Part shown: piece after piece, positions 1-8,268 of the stretch
How the letters are laid out: the number at the start of each line of letters is the position of its first letter
How positions within the stretch are numbered: position 1 is the first letter of the stretch
Assembly (NCBI RefSeq): GCF_023715785.1
Contig: NZ_JAMBOX010000005.1
Coordinates: 1-64,000, forward strand
Length of the DNA: 64,000 nt
Reading direction: 5' to 3'
Source of the DNA: Neobacillus niacini
Lineage (GTDB): Bacteria; Bacillota; Bacilli; Bacillales; Cytobacillaceae
Notes under the pieces: model-generated
Told to the model about the DNA's origin: nothing
Seen by the model: the letters and a program-made list of their open reading frames with translations, nothing else
Database searches by the model: none
Made by a program: the position numbers and the translations under genes

Positions 1-124
1 AAAGCGAAGCACCTGGAACGGAAATCAACAGGCCCCCTAGCAGGGGCAATTTTAATAAAATCGGCCATTCAATTTCCATTAAAATAAAAAATTGCCGAGA
101 AATATACCCTTTCTCGACAATCTG
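1..124. other. left edge, no assignable gene
   Basis: No complete gene is visible. Frame 1 is open from the edge to a TAA at 88-90 and frame 3 to a TGA at 123, either of which could be the tail of a plus-strand gene outside the window. Neither tail is recognisable. A small hairpin (CGAGAAA at 96-102 with TTTCTCG at 110-116) precedes the terminator. Confidence 0.3.
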
Positions 125-152
125 AGCGTGCACTTCGATGTGCACGCTTTTT
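125..152 (+). terminator. intrinsic terminator of an upstream plus-strand gene
   Basis: Perfect 9-bp stem (AGCGTGCAC with GTGCACGCT), 6-nt loop and a T run on the plus strand. It implies a plus-strand transcription unit entering from the left. There is no T run in the minus direction, so it is not the terminator of the response regulator. Confidence 0.75.
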
Positions 153-180
153 ATATTATGCAAATTGGATACTGTTGTCA

Positions 181-582
181 TTATTGCTCGGAAACAGCTT
201 TGATTACATCCTCATTAAACACTTTATAGGATGCTAGAATTTGATCCAAAGAATCGATCATAGCACCTCTGTTTAGTTGTTTTATCAAATATCCATCTGC
301 CTCTGCTTCATATGCTTTTTTCTGGTATTCAAGATTGTCAACCATGGTGAAAATGACGATTTTTGCTTCCGGCAGCAGTTTTCGCAGTTTTTCAAGTGTT
401 GCAAAACCATCTAATTCACCCGTCATAGACAAGTCAAGCAGGATCAAATCAGCAAGAATGGTCTCCGCAAGCTCTACCGCTTCAATACCGTCTGATGCAT
501 AATATAAATTGTCTACACAATAAGCCTGCTTAAGTATTAATGAAAGCTCCTCTACTACAATTTCTTGGTCATCGATGATCAT
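181..582 (-). CDS. single-domain (CheY-like) response regulator
   Basis: A stand-alone receiver domain with no output domain, about 133 residues. Numbered from the upstream ATG at 591, the acidic pair is D7-D8, the phospho-acceptor D53 (in LLDLSM), the switch Thr T82 and the conserved Lys K104. I prefer the second ATG (582): AAGGG lies 9 nt before it but directly abuts the first ATG. No histidine kinase is adjacent; the nearest in the window is the PAS kinase at 17.6-19.0 kb. Output would have to be by protein-protein contact, as in CheY or Spo0F. The partner is unknown. Confidence 0.85.
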   Translation of the reverse strand: MIIDDQEIVVEELSLILKQAYCVDNLYYASDGIEAVELAETILADLILLDLSMTGELDGFATLEKLRKLLPEAKIVIFTMVDNLEYQKKAYEAEADGYLIKQLNRGAMIDSLDQILASYKVFNEDVIKAVSEQ

Positions 583-888
583 AATATTCATCCCTTAAAA
601 AACCCTTCCCCTCTTTATCATTTCCTCGTAGCCATCAACTTTTATAAAGCCGCTATTATTACAGGCCATCCAATCTCCCCAGCCATTTTCTTATTGAATT
701 GCCATAATTCTCTTACTTCAATTTTAGCTTGAAAATGGGCCATTCTTCTGCTCATTTCTTTAACATTAGGTGACAGTTTCCACTAAATTGTTGATAAAAT
801 GTTACAAAACGTTGGAGAAATGGGAAACTTGAGAAAAAGTTAGTCCGGCCGCGTTACAATGAAGAGAGGACTGTAAAGGGGTGAAAAC
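583..888. other. intergenic region, no convincing gene
   Basis: About 300 bp between divergent genes. A minus-strand frame of about 44 codons (ending near 647, with residues such as MSRRMAHFQ) has plausible composition but no ribosome binding site and no recognisable family. The strong site AAAGGGGTG just before 889 belongs to the Fe-S protein. Confidence 0.4.
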
Positions 889-1803
889 ATGTCATTATGG
901 ATGAAATGGCTAGAAAGCCTTAGCCATGAAATAATAGCAGCCGACCATTGTCTGCGGAAAATTAGCCCATTTAGCACCTGTACCTCCTGTGTGGATAGCT
1001 GTGAGACGCAGGCGATTTCTTTTGAAAACGGAATCCCTATGGTCAACAATCAAAACTGTAACCTCTGCGGCCGTTGCGTAACGGTGTGTCCCGTTGTGGC
1101 GCTTGAGGGACAATCGCCCTCCAGAAAAGTTGTCAATAAAGTTTTAATTTTGGAAGATGGACCAACGCCTACGGTTAACGAATTATTATTTATGTATAAA
1201 AATGAGATTAGAACAATTTCCATATCCAGCCCCAATCAGAAAGTGGACCAAATTATAAAGGAGACGAATTCTCAGTTAATGGGGATGAATCACCTACCTT
1301 TTGATATTCGTAATGATCATGAATCTGTTAAATTGCAGGCAAAGAAGCTTTCAAGGCGCGATTTTTTCAATAAACTTTCATCTGATAGCAAGAAACTTGC
1401 CGCAACCACTGTAACACCAGCAAAGTGGCGCTTCAATCACGCGAAATTCAAAATGACGAACTTGTATCCCAATTGGGCGTTTTTTGCGATTGAATTCCGC
1501 AAAGAACAATGCACCTTATGTGAAGCTTGTTTTCGTCTCTGTCCCGAAAACGTATTTTCGAATGATGGAGAACAGCTTACGATCACCGCCGTGAATTGTA
1601 CGGGTTGCTCGCTCTGCGTTGATGTTTGCAGATACCAAGGAATAAAGATTAAACAAGAAATACGTGAATCTGCAGCAGAGTGCATAACCATCCATAATAC
1701 AAATTGTAAAACTTGCGGTGACCCTTTCTATTCATGGGAGGAAGAAGATAACTGTTTTATTTGCAAAAGCAAGGAAGCGAACAGTATTTTGAATTTCCTC
1801 TAA
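889..1803 (+). CDS. 4Fe-4S dicluster ferredoxin-like protein with C-terminal zinc ribbon
   Basis: A 304-residue soluble protein with two separate ferredoxin-like regions. The N-terminal one has C31-x2-C34-x3-C38 and then the classical C57-x2-C60-x2-C63-x3-C67-P. The second, around residues 205-250, has CTLCEACFRLCP and CTGCSLCVDVC. The C-terminus carries two CxxC pairs (NCKTCGD and NCFICKS), a zinc-ribbon pattern. No transmembrane segment and no catalytic domain is visible, so it is probably an electron carrier or a subunit of a redox complex. A strong AAAGGGGTG site precedes the ATG. It stands alone between a divergent gene and a repeat region, so context gives no partner. Confidence 0.75.
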   Translation: MSLWMKWLESLSHEIIAADHCLRKISPFSTCTSCVDSCETQAISFENGIPMVNNQNCNLCGRCVTVCPVVALEGQSPSRKVVNKVLILEDGPTPTVNELLFMYKNEIRTISISSPNQKVDQIIKETNSQLMGMNHLPFDIRNDHESVKLQAKKLSRRDFFNKLSSDSKKLAATTVTPAKWRFNHAKFKMTNLYPNWAFFAIEFRKEQCTLCEACFRLCPENVFSNDGEQLTITAVNCTGCSLCVDVCRYQGIKIKQEIRESAAECITIHNTNCKTCGDPFYSWEEEDNCFICKSKEANSILNFL

Positions 1804-1977
1804 TAGAAAAACAAAACAAGTATAGCAAACTGGCAGTTACCAAACTGTTCGTTTTTTATTTGCTAGCCAGATTCCACTTAACAAGTTCCAGATTGGTTAA
1901 GATTAAAGGAAATCTACTAGGAAAAATCAAGACGGATTTTGCAATTGACGAAGTAACAGTTCAGGACGGTAAAATTT

Positions 1978-2014
1978 GAAAAAAAGCGAACAGTGTTATA
2001 GACACTGTTCGCTT
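1978..2014 (-). terminator. terminator reading from aspA, distal to the repeat array
   Basis: Perfect 11-bp stem (AGCGAACAGTG at 1985-1995 with CACTGTTCGCT at 2003-2013). On the minus strand it is followed by seven T. A second copy of one arm (CACTGTTCGCTT, 2712-2723) lies directly after the aspA stop, so the 52-bp array sits between two copies of the arm. The stretch 1804-1977 holds only a weak 72-codon frame that I do not call. Confidence 0.8.
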
Positions 2015-2150
2015 AACAGATGGTCGAGAAAGAGTTTATCTCGAAAATTTTTACTTTGTTTGCATTCAAATGATATTATTCCTGAAAGATTGTTGTTTTA
2101 AGTTCCATGTTTTTGGCTTTCAGATCGACATAACAGTTTATTCTTCACTT

Positions 2151-2694
2151 CGGTCGTTTTGAACCGCTCTTATCGACCAGCAACACGGTTTTTTCTTGGC
2201 TTCGGTCGTTTTGAACCGCTCTTATCGACCGGCACCACGGTTTTTTCTTGAGTTCGGTCGTTTTGAACCGCTCTTATCGACCGGCAACACGGTTTTTTCT
2301 TGGCTTCGGTCGTTTTGAACCGCTCTTATCGACCGGCAACACGGTTTTTTCTTGAGTTCGGTCGTTTTGAACCACTCTTATCGACCGGCACCTCGGTTTT
2401 TTCTTGGCTACGGTCGTTTTAAACCGCTCTTATCGACCGGCAACACCGTTTTTTCATGAGTTCGGTCGTTTTGAACCGCTCTTATCGACCAGCACCACGG
2501 TTTTTTCTTGAGTTCGGTCGTTTTGAACCGCTCTTATCGACCGGCAACACGGTTTTTTCTTGGCTTCGGTCGTTTTGAACCGCTCTTATCGACCGGCAAC
2601 ACGGTTTTTTCTTGGCTTCGGTCGTTTTGAACCGCTCTTATCGACCAGCACCACGGTTTTTTCTTGAGTTCGGTCGTTTTGAACCGCTCTGATC
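2151..2694. repeat. tandem array of 52-bp repeats, about 10.5 copies
   Basis: Units start with CGGTCG at 2151, 2203, 2255, 2307, 2359, 2411, 2463, 2515, 2567, 2619 and 2671, an exact 52-bp period; the last unit is partial. Each unit holds CGGTCG and CGACCG 17 nt apart, a short hairpin stem, then a T-rich block (GGTTTTTTCTTG). Units differ at a few positions, so they are diverged and not a very recent expansion. No frame is plausibly coding. It lies between aspA and its distal terminator, so it may be transcribed as part of the aspA 3' UTR. Confidence 0.95.
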
Positions 2695-2728
2695 CCGAGC
2701 AATGACCATGGCACTGTTCGCTTTTTTC

Positions 2729-4156
2729 TTAATCTCTCTCCAAAAGAGCCGCACCGGAGATCCCCGGTTTAGTCATTTCATATATATTTAAGATGAGATC
2801 CAATTCTTCCTCGGTCAACACATCATATTTTAGGCATAATTCACGTACAGATTTGCCGGTTATCGTTGCTTCCCGGGCAATTCTTGCCGCCACTTCATAG
2901 CCAAGATGCGGGTTAACAGCCGTGATAATCCCGACACTCTTTTCTACGTATTCTTTTAATTTAGCTTCGTTTGCTTCAATCCCCTTCAAGCAATAATCGG
3001 TAAACGAACGGAAGCCGTTATTCATGATACTGATGGATTGCAGCAGGTTAAAAACTAGCACTGGTTCCATTACGTTTAGTTCTAACTGCCCCGCTTCGGA
3101 AGCCAAACAGATGGTATGGTCATTCCCGATCACCTGAAACGCAATTTGGTTAATCATCTCTGGCATGACCGGATTTACTTTTCCCGGCATGATCGAAGAG
3201 CCTGGCTGACGTGCTGGCAAGGTGATTTCCCCCAACCCCGCGCGCGGACCAGAAGCCATTAAGCGGAGATCATTAGCGATTTTCGACATGTTCATCATGC
3301 AGACCTTCAGCGCTGCCGAAACCTCGGTATACGCATCCGTGTTCTGTGTCGCATCAACCAAATGTTCAGCATTAACCAATGGCAGGCCGCTTATTTCAGC
3401 CAATTGTTTCACCACATCTTGAATATAGTTCGGGTCCGCATTTAATCCAGTTCCTACGGCGGTTGCCCCCATATTCACTTCATATAGGTGGGCACGTGAT
3501 TGCTTAATTCGCTTAATATCCCGTGCAAGCACCCGTGAATACGCTTCAAATTCCTGCCCAAGGCGGATTGGCACAGCATCCTGAAGATGGGTACGCCCCA
3601 TTTTAATCACTTTTTCAAACTGCTTCGCTTTTTCAAGAAAAACAGCATGCATATCATCCATTGTTACTAGCAATTTATCCAGTAGGTTGAGAGCGGCAAT
3701 ATGAATCGCGGTTGGAAATACATCATTGGTCGATTGCGACATATTGACATGACTGTTGGGACTTAAGTGCTTATATTCGCCTTTTTCATGCCCCAGCAAT
3801 TCTAGCGCCCGATTGGCAATGATTTCATTGGCGTTCATGTTCATGGAAGTCCCTGCTCCGCCCTGGATCGGATCGACGATAAAATGATCATGCCACTGTC
3901 CGGCAATCATCTCATCGGCGGCTTGGACAATTTTTTCGCCTAGCCCACTATATAAACGCTTTGTATTCATATTGGCAATGGCCGCCGCTTTCTTCACCAT
4001 CGCCAATGCGATGATTAACTCTTGGTGAACTTTATAGCCGGTTATCGGAAAGTTTTCAACTGCTCTCAGTGTTTGAATCCCATAATAGGCATCCGAAGGT
4101 ATTTCCTTCGTTCCCAAGAAATCCTGTTCCACTCTTGTTTTATCCATCTGCAACAT
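2729..4156 (-). CDS. aspA: aspartate ammonia-lyase (aspartase)
   Basis: Reversibly deaminates L-aspartate to fumarate and ammonia in the cytoplasm. The 475-residue protein belongs to the fumarase/aspartase superfamily, with the signature loop GSSIMPGKVNP and conserved segments GRTHLQDAVP and STNDVFPTA. The N-terminus (DFLG.KEIPSDAYYGIQT) resembles Bacillus aspartase more than FumC, which is why I call aspartase; the two families share the signature. The start is the ATG at 4156, behind GAGGTGGGAG; an upstream in-frame ATG would add 19 residues without a binding site. No asparaginase gene (ansA) is adjacent, unlike the ansAB operon of B. subtilis. Confidence 0.9.
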   Translation of the reverse strand: MLQMDKTRVEQDFLGTKEIPSDAYYGIQTLRAVENFPITGYKVHQELIIALAMVKKAAAIANMNTKRLYSGLGEKIVQAADEMIAGQWHDHFIVDPIQGGAGTSMNMNANEIIANRALELLGHEKGEYKHLSPNSHVNMSQSTNDVFPTAIHIAALNLLDKLLVTMDDMHAVFLEKAKQFEKVIKMGRTHLQDAVPIRLGQEFEAYSRVLARDIKRIKQSRAHLYEVNMGATAVGTGLNADPNYIQDVVKQLAEISGLPLVNAEHLVDATQNTDAYTEVSAALKVCMMNMSKIANDLRLMASGPRAGLGEITLPARQPGSSIMPGKVNPVMPEMINQIAFQVIGNDHTICLASEAGQLELNVMEPVLVFNLLQSISIMNNGFRSFTDYCLKGIEANEAKLKEYVEKSVGIITAVNPHLGYEVAARIAREATITGKSVRELCLKYDVLTEEELDLILNIYEMTKPGISGAALLERD

Positions 4157-4253
4157 TTCTCCCACCTCTATAATTAAAAAGAATACCCTTTCAATAAAAT
4201 AATACCAGTACATTAAGGTACTGTCTCCTATTTCACTGTTTTTTAATAATATT

Positions 4254-4286
4254 GGACCAGTAACTCCGCAAAAAGAGCACTGGTCC
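4254..4286. promoter_or_regulatory. isolated inverted repeat between aspA and CBS gene
   Basis: Perfect 8-bp inverted repeat GGACCAGT (4254-4261) and ACTGGTCC (4279-4286) with a 17-nt spacer. There is no T run on either side, so it is not a terminator. It lies upstream of both divergent genes and could be a regulator site or a leader hairpin. A TATAAT box at 4332-4337 may be the -10 of the CBS gene. Confidence 0.4.
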
Positions 4287-4372
4287 GGAAATGCTACAGA
4301 TATGTTCCGTTTTGATTTTTAATTATTTTTGTATAATAAATGTAAATGGGCCATTGAAAGGAGATTTATTAA

Positions 4373-4828
4373 ATGCAAGCACATGAGATTATGATCAGTC
4401 CAGTCCATAAAGTGAAAGACAGCGACCTGGTCAGAGCGGTTATTGAAAAATTTATTGAATATCGAATTAGCGGGCTTCCTGTCGTAAATGACAAAAACGA
4501 GGTGGTCGCCTTTGTCAGTGATGGCGACATTATGCGATACATAGGTAAACACAAGGACAGAGTCGTAGACAGCTTTTTCTATACGTTTGTTATTAAAGGC
4601 GACCAGGAAGAATTTGAAGAACGGGAAAAACGTTTGCTAAACTTAAATGTCATGGAAATTGCCAAGAAAAAGGTGTATAAAGTGGACTGGAATGAAAATG
4701 TCGAGGACCTTGCGGCTATTTTGGGTAATAAGCAAATCAAAAAAGTTCCGGTTGAACGTAACGGGGTATTGGCTGGCATCATCAGCCGTGGCGATGTGAT
4801 CAGAAATTCCTTCAAGGCTTTGCTCTAA
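4373..4828 (+). CDS. CBS-domain pair protein
   Basis: 151 residues formed almost entirely of two CBS motifs (about residues 1-55 and 88-151), the Bateman module that usually binds adenosine nucleotides. Typical signatures are SGLPVVND with FVSDGDIMRY in the first and KKVPVERNG with GIISRGDVIR in the second. There is no enzymatic or membrane domain, so it is a stand-alone sensor whose target is unknown. AAAGGAG lies ahead of the ATG. It is a monocistronic unit closed by a strong hairpin shared with the convergent YitT-type gene. Confidence 0.85.
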   Translation: MQAHEIMISPVHKVKDSDLVRAVIEKFIEYRISGLPVVNDKNEVVAFVSDGDIMRYIGKHKDRVVDSFFYTFVIKGDQEEFEEREKRLLNLNVMEIAKKKVYKVDWNENVEDLAAILGNKQIKKVPVERNGVLAGIISRGDVIRNSFKALL

Positions 4829-4831
4829 ACC

Positions 4832-4866
4832 AAAAAAGGATCTGTACCATTGCAGATCCTTTTTTG
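4832..4866. terminator. bidirectional terminator
   Basis: AGGATCTG (4837-4844) pairs with CAGATCCT (4853-4860), flanked by A6 on the left and T6 on the right. It serves the convergent CBS and YitT-type genes. Confidence 0.85.
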
Positions 4867-4873
4867 TATAACT

Positions 4874-5758
4874 CTAATGAATATCCCGCTTTTTGAAGCG
4901 GCCGCCGCGCACTTCGGAAATATCAGCAATCGCCAGAAATGCCGAAGGGTCAATATCTTCTACAATTGTCGTTAGTTTTGATTCCTCAAGTCTGGTAATG
5001 ACACTGAAAATAACCTTTTTATTGTCGCCAGTATAAGCTCCCATACCTTTTAAATAAGTGACTCCCCTGCCTAGCCGTGCATTTACGGCTTCACCAATTT
5101 TTTCGGCGTCATCACTGATAATCCAGACAGATTTTGATTCCTCGAGCCCTGCAACCACGGTGTCAATCGCCTTAGATGCAATCACATAGGCTAACAGCGA
5201 GTACATGGCCCGGTCCCAGCCAAATACAAAACCGGCCGTCCCCAAAATAAAAATATTCATTAACATGATGATTTGCCCTACCGAAAACGGCACTTTTTTA
5301 TTTATGACAATGGCGAGGATTTCGGTTCCATCCAAGGCACCGCCATTGCGTATAACAAGGCCGACACCTATGCCTAAAATCATTCCGCCAAAAACAGTAG
5401 CCAGAAGGATATCTTCAGTGAACGGAGGAATCGGGTGAAAAAATGAAGTAAAAATAGATAATACGATAATGCCGTATATAGTTGAAAATGCAAATGTTTT
5501 CCCCATCTGTTTATATCCCATATAAACAAAAGGCAGGTTTAACAGGAACAGAAATATTCCCAATTTCCAACCAGTTATATGAGACAGCATAATGGAGATC
5601 CCGGTTATGCCTCCATCAATGACATGGTTGGGAACCAGGAATATTTCCAGCCCCGTCGCCATCAGGACGGCTCCGATGGTAATGGCAATGATTCTGACTA
5701 TGATCCTGGTTAGAGGAAGTTTGCGGTGTTGAATTGTTGATTGAACAAGTTCTGTCAT
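4874..5758 (-). CDS. YitT-family membrane protein (DUF161 plus DUF2179)
   Basis: 294 residues. The N-terminal two thirds hold five to six hydrophobic helices with glycine-rich motifs (GGITGISIML, GGALDGTEILA) typical of the YitT/UPF0750 family. The C-terminal part (about 210-294) is a soluble DUF2179 domain (GRGVTYLKGMGAYTG). Such proteins are common in Firmicutes and their transport or signalling role is not settled. The start ATG has GGAG 7 nt upstream. It is monocistronic. A shorter relative without the DUF2179 domain lies at 19.4 kb. Confidence 0.85.
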   Translation of the reverse strand: MTELVQSTIQHRKLPLTRIIVRIIAITIGAVLMATGLEIFLVPNHVIDGGITGISIMLSHITGWKLGIFLFLLNLPFVYMGYKQMGKTFAFSTIYGIIVLSIFTSFFHPIPPFTEDILLATVFGGMILGIGVGLVIRNGGALDGTEILAIVINKKVPFSVGQIIMLMNIFILGTAGFVFGWDRAMYSLLAYVIASKAIDTVVAGLEESKSVWIISDDAEKIGEAVNARLGRGVTYLKGMGAYTGDNKKVIFSVITRLEESKLTTIVEDIDPSAFLAIADISEVRGGRFKKRDIH

Positions 5759-5919
5759 CCAATCACTCCTTTACGATATTATAGTCTCCCTAATTCAGTT
5801 TACAAGTGAGAGTTATCTTAATTATATCATTTTCGGTCAATAATATGAACCCTAGTTCAGGTTTGGATAGGAACAAAAAATAGCGGACGGTCGCTTTTTG
5901 ACTGTCAGCTTCAGATTTA

Positions 5920-6762
5920 TTATTCGGTAAAACCAACCATGAACTCGTCCGGATTAGAACCAGTACGCTCATCCTTATTCAATCCGTTCAATTTTTCCAT
6001 ATCTTCAGCAGTTAGCTCAAAATCAAAAATTTCAGCATTTTCAATGATTCGCTGTTCTTTAATGGATTTTGGAATGGTCACTACTTTATTTTGCAAATCC
6101 CAGCGTAAAATAACCTGGGCGGTTGTTTTTCCATATTTTTCAGCAATTTCCGAAATGGTCGGTTCATCTAATAACTTGCCTGCCTTGAGCGGTGACCAAG
6201 CCTCAAGCTGAATTCCTTCCTGCTGGCAAAATGCCAGTAAATCCTTTTGTGTCAGGTGTGGATGATATTCCACCTGATTCACCATTGGCTTGATCTCGGC
6301 ATCCTTGAGCAGTTCCTCCAAATGATGGATATGGAAGTTGCTTACACCAATCGCCCGGACCCGGCCTTCCTTGTACAATGTTTCAAGCGCTTTCCAGGTT
6401 TCTTTAAATTTATCTTTACCCGGCCAATGGATTAGGTATAAATCCAGGTAATCAAGACCTAATTTCTTTAGGCTTGTTTCGTATGCTTGAAGCGTGGTTT
6501 CATAGCCTTGGTCAGAATTCCACACCTTTGAGGTAACGAATATTTCTTCCCTGGGAACTCCGGATTCGCGAATGGCCTGGCCAACGCCTTCTTCGTTTTT
6601 GTAGACAGCAGCGGTATCAATGCTGCGGTAGCCGTGTTTCAGGGCAGCTTTTACGGATTCAATAACCTCGCTGCCTTCTTTTACCTTAAAAACTCCCAGG
6701 CCGAACCATGGCATTTCTACGCCGTTATGTAATTTGGTCGTGTCCGTTAAACTTTTTGGCAT
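5920..6762 (-). CDS. yvgN: aldo/keto reductase, YvgN-type (glyoxal/methylglyoxal reductase)
   Basis: NADPH-dependent reduction of aldehydes such as glyoxal and methylglyoxal, in the cytoplasm. Numbering from the longer reading, the catalytic tetrad is D51, Y56 ([11 protein letters not shown]), K81 (TSKVW) and H114 (LIHWP), and the C-terminal nucleotide-binding segment [13 protein letters not shown] is present. As remembered, it is closely similar to B. subtilis YvgN over its whole length. The binding site decides the start: AGGAG is only 1 nt from the first ATG (6768) but 7 nt from the second (6762), giving 280 residues beginning MPKSL. It is a single gene followed by a weak hairpin near 5880-5900. 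Confidence 0.88.
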   Translation of the reverse strand: MPKSLTDTTKLHNGVEMPWFGLGVFKVKEGSEVIESVKAALKHGYRSIDTAAVYKNEEGVGQAIRESGVPREEIFVTSKVWNSDQGYETTLQAYETSLKKLGLDYLDLYLIHWPGKDKFKETWKALETLYKEGRVRAIGVSNFHIHHLEELLKDAEIKPMVNQVEYHPHLTQKDLLAFCQQEGIQLEAWSPLKAGKLLDEPTISEIAEKYGKTTAQVILRWDLQNKVVTIPKSIKEQRIIENAEIFDFELTAEDMEKLNGLNKDERTGSNPDEFMVGFTE

Positions 6763-6870
6763 CTTCATTCTCCTTTAATCATGATATGTACGAAACCTAT
6801 TTCCCTGCCCATCCCAATAAAAATACTACATGAAAATAACGAAATCTTCCATTAAGAAACCTTGTTAAGC

Positions 6871-6896
6871 AAAAAAACACCCGCATGAGTGTTTTT
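6871..6896 (-). terminator. terminator of the cysH operon
   Basis: AAAACAC (6874-6880) and GTGTTTT (6889-6895) form the stem, followed on the minus strand by a T7 run. It directly follows the sirB stop. Confidence 0.7.
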
Positions 6897-6897
6897 C

Positions 6898-7620
6898 CTA
6901 CTGTGACGCCCTCTTTATAATAATATCCTCGATGGAATGATGTTTGCTAAGCTGACCGGTATGGAGAATTTCTATACCTTGTTTTTGCATTTGGTGCACT
7001 TTCTGATTTACTTCAGCAAGGAGCAGACCGGAAAATAGTAAATACGGAACGACAATGACCCTGCCGGAGGTTTGTTCGGCAATCACTCTCAAACCATCAT
7101 CAAACCTTGGTGACGCCGCGGCAAGATAACATACCGAAACAGATGCTGTTCCAAGCCTCTCACGGATTCCTTCGGCAATTTTTGAAAAAGCAGGATGAAG
7201 ATCCGCGTCACTGCTGCCCCTGCCAACGATTAAAATCGAGTCGCTCCGGGAGATGTCCCCCGCAGATTCCCGAATAAGTTCTGCCAGCCCGTCAAGTAGG
7301 CCCGATTGTATACCAAACGGGTCCTTTACCTGCACTTTAACAGTTGGATAAGTATTTTTTAGTGCAGCAAGGGCTTGGGGAATATCCTCTTTAATATGTC
7401 CCGCAGCAAGCAGAAATAAGGGAACAACACTTATTTGAGTTGCCCCTTTTTCAATACAACGGGCGAAACCTTCTGCAATCGACGGCTCCGTCAATTCCAA
7501 GAAAGCGAGCTCCTGAATCGGTAGATGGATTCGCTCCATCACCCTTTGGACAAAACTCCTTGCTTCCGCGGCGCCTGTTTTTGAGCGCGTGCCGTGGCCG
7601 ACGTATAGGATTGCTTTCAT
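6898..7620 (-). CDS. sirB: sirohydrochlorin ferrochelatase
   Basis: Inserts Fe2+ into sirohydrochlorin, the last step of siroheme synthesis; siroheme is the cofactor of assimilatory sulfite reductase. The 240-residue protein has the CbiX/SirB two-lobe pattern, with metal-binding His at H9 (GHGTRS) and H75 (LAAGHIKEDIP) in the N-terminal lobe. It is the last gene of the sulfate operon, 35 bp after cysC. B. subtilis has sumT and sirC in the same operon; both are missing here and must lie elsewhere. A CbiX cobaltochelatase is the alternative, but context favours SirB. Confidence 0.85.
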   Translation of the reverse strand: MKAILYVGHGTRSKTGAAEARSFVQRVMERIHLPIQELAFLELTEPSIAEGFARCIEKGATQISVVPLFLLAAGHIKEDIPQALAALKNTYPTVKVQVKDPFGIQSGLLDGLAELIRESAGDISRSDSILIVGRGSSDADLHPAFSKIAEGIRERLGTASVSVCYLAAASPRFDDGLRVIAEQTSGRVIVVPYLLFSGLLLAEVNQKVHQMQKQGIEILHTGQLSKHHSIEDIIIKRASQ

Positions 7621-7655
7621 CCTGGCTGCCCCCCTTCTGCTGTTGCAAGATTGCC

Positions 7656-8255
7656 TTAAATGATATTTTGTCCACGTAAATAGTTTAATACTTGTTCTAC
7701 GGCCTCGGCAACTGATACCTTATATGATTGAATCGTTATTTCCGGCTGTTCCGGTGCTTCATATGGAGAATCAATCCCTGTGAAATCCTTGATTTCGCCT
7801 CGGCGAGCCTTTTCATAAAGCTGCTTTGGATCGCGGCGTTCACACTCCTCGAGCGGACAGCTGACATATACCTCGATGAACTCCCCTGCCTCAAACAGAG
7901 TCCGTACCCCATCACGGTCCGATCGAAACGGGGAAATAAATGCCGTGGTTACAATTTTGCCGCTGTCAACAAACAGCTTGGCGACTTCCCCAATCCGGCG
8001 AATATTTTCAGTCCGGTCATCTTCCGAAAAACCAAGATCCTTATTCAAGCCATGACGGATATTATCCCCATCCAAGACATATTCATTGATCCCCATGCGG
8101 TACAATTCATGTGAAACAGCGTTGGCGATCGTCGATTTCCCGGAGCCAGATAGCCCGGTAAACCATAGCGTGCAGCTGCCGTGGCCATTTTGGATCCGGC
8201 GGTCTGATTTTGTGATCGACGTTTCATGCCATGTGATGTTGGTTGCTTTCCCCAT
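7656..8255 (-). CDS. cysC: adenylylsulfate (APS) kinase, assimilatory copy
   Basis: Phosphorylates APS to PAPS with ATP. 199 residues with Walker A GLSGSGKS (34-41), the APS-binding segment [10 protein letters not shown] and FISPFRSDR, all standard for CysC. AAGGAG lies 9 nt before the ATG at 8255; the longer frame would overlap the end of sat by 32 bp with no binding site. It follows sat with a 13-bp gap. A paralogue of the same length is at 20061-20660 in the sulfolactate operon. Confidence 0.92.
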   Translation of the reverse strand: MGKATNITWHETSITKSDRRIQNGHGSCTLWFTGLSGSGKSTIANAVSHELYRMGINEYVLDGDNIRHGLNKDLGFSEDDRTENIRRIGEVAKLFVDSGKIVTTAFISPFRSDRDGVRTLFEAGEFIEVYVSCPLEECERRDPKQLYEKARRGEIKDFTGIDSPYEAPEQPEITIQSYKVSVAEAVEQVLNYLRGQNII

Positions 8256-8268
8256 TTTCCGATTCTCC

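Noticed and set aside
600..800. Minus-strand frame of about 44 codons upstream of the response regulator
   Set aside because: No ribosome binding site and no recognisable similarity; left unannotated.
1761..1979. 72-codon plus-strand frame after the Fe-S gene
   Set aside because: It begins inside the Fe-S gene without a binding site, and its sequence resembles no protein family.
2151..2694. CRISPR array
   Set aside because: Units are contiguous with an identical 52-bp period and no unique spacers; no cas genes are present.
2729..4156. Class II fumarase instead of aspartase
   Set aside because: The shared signature alone does not decide, but the N-terminal segment fits Bacillus aspartase better.
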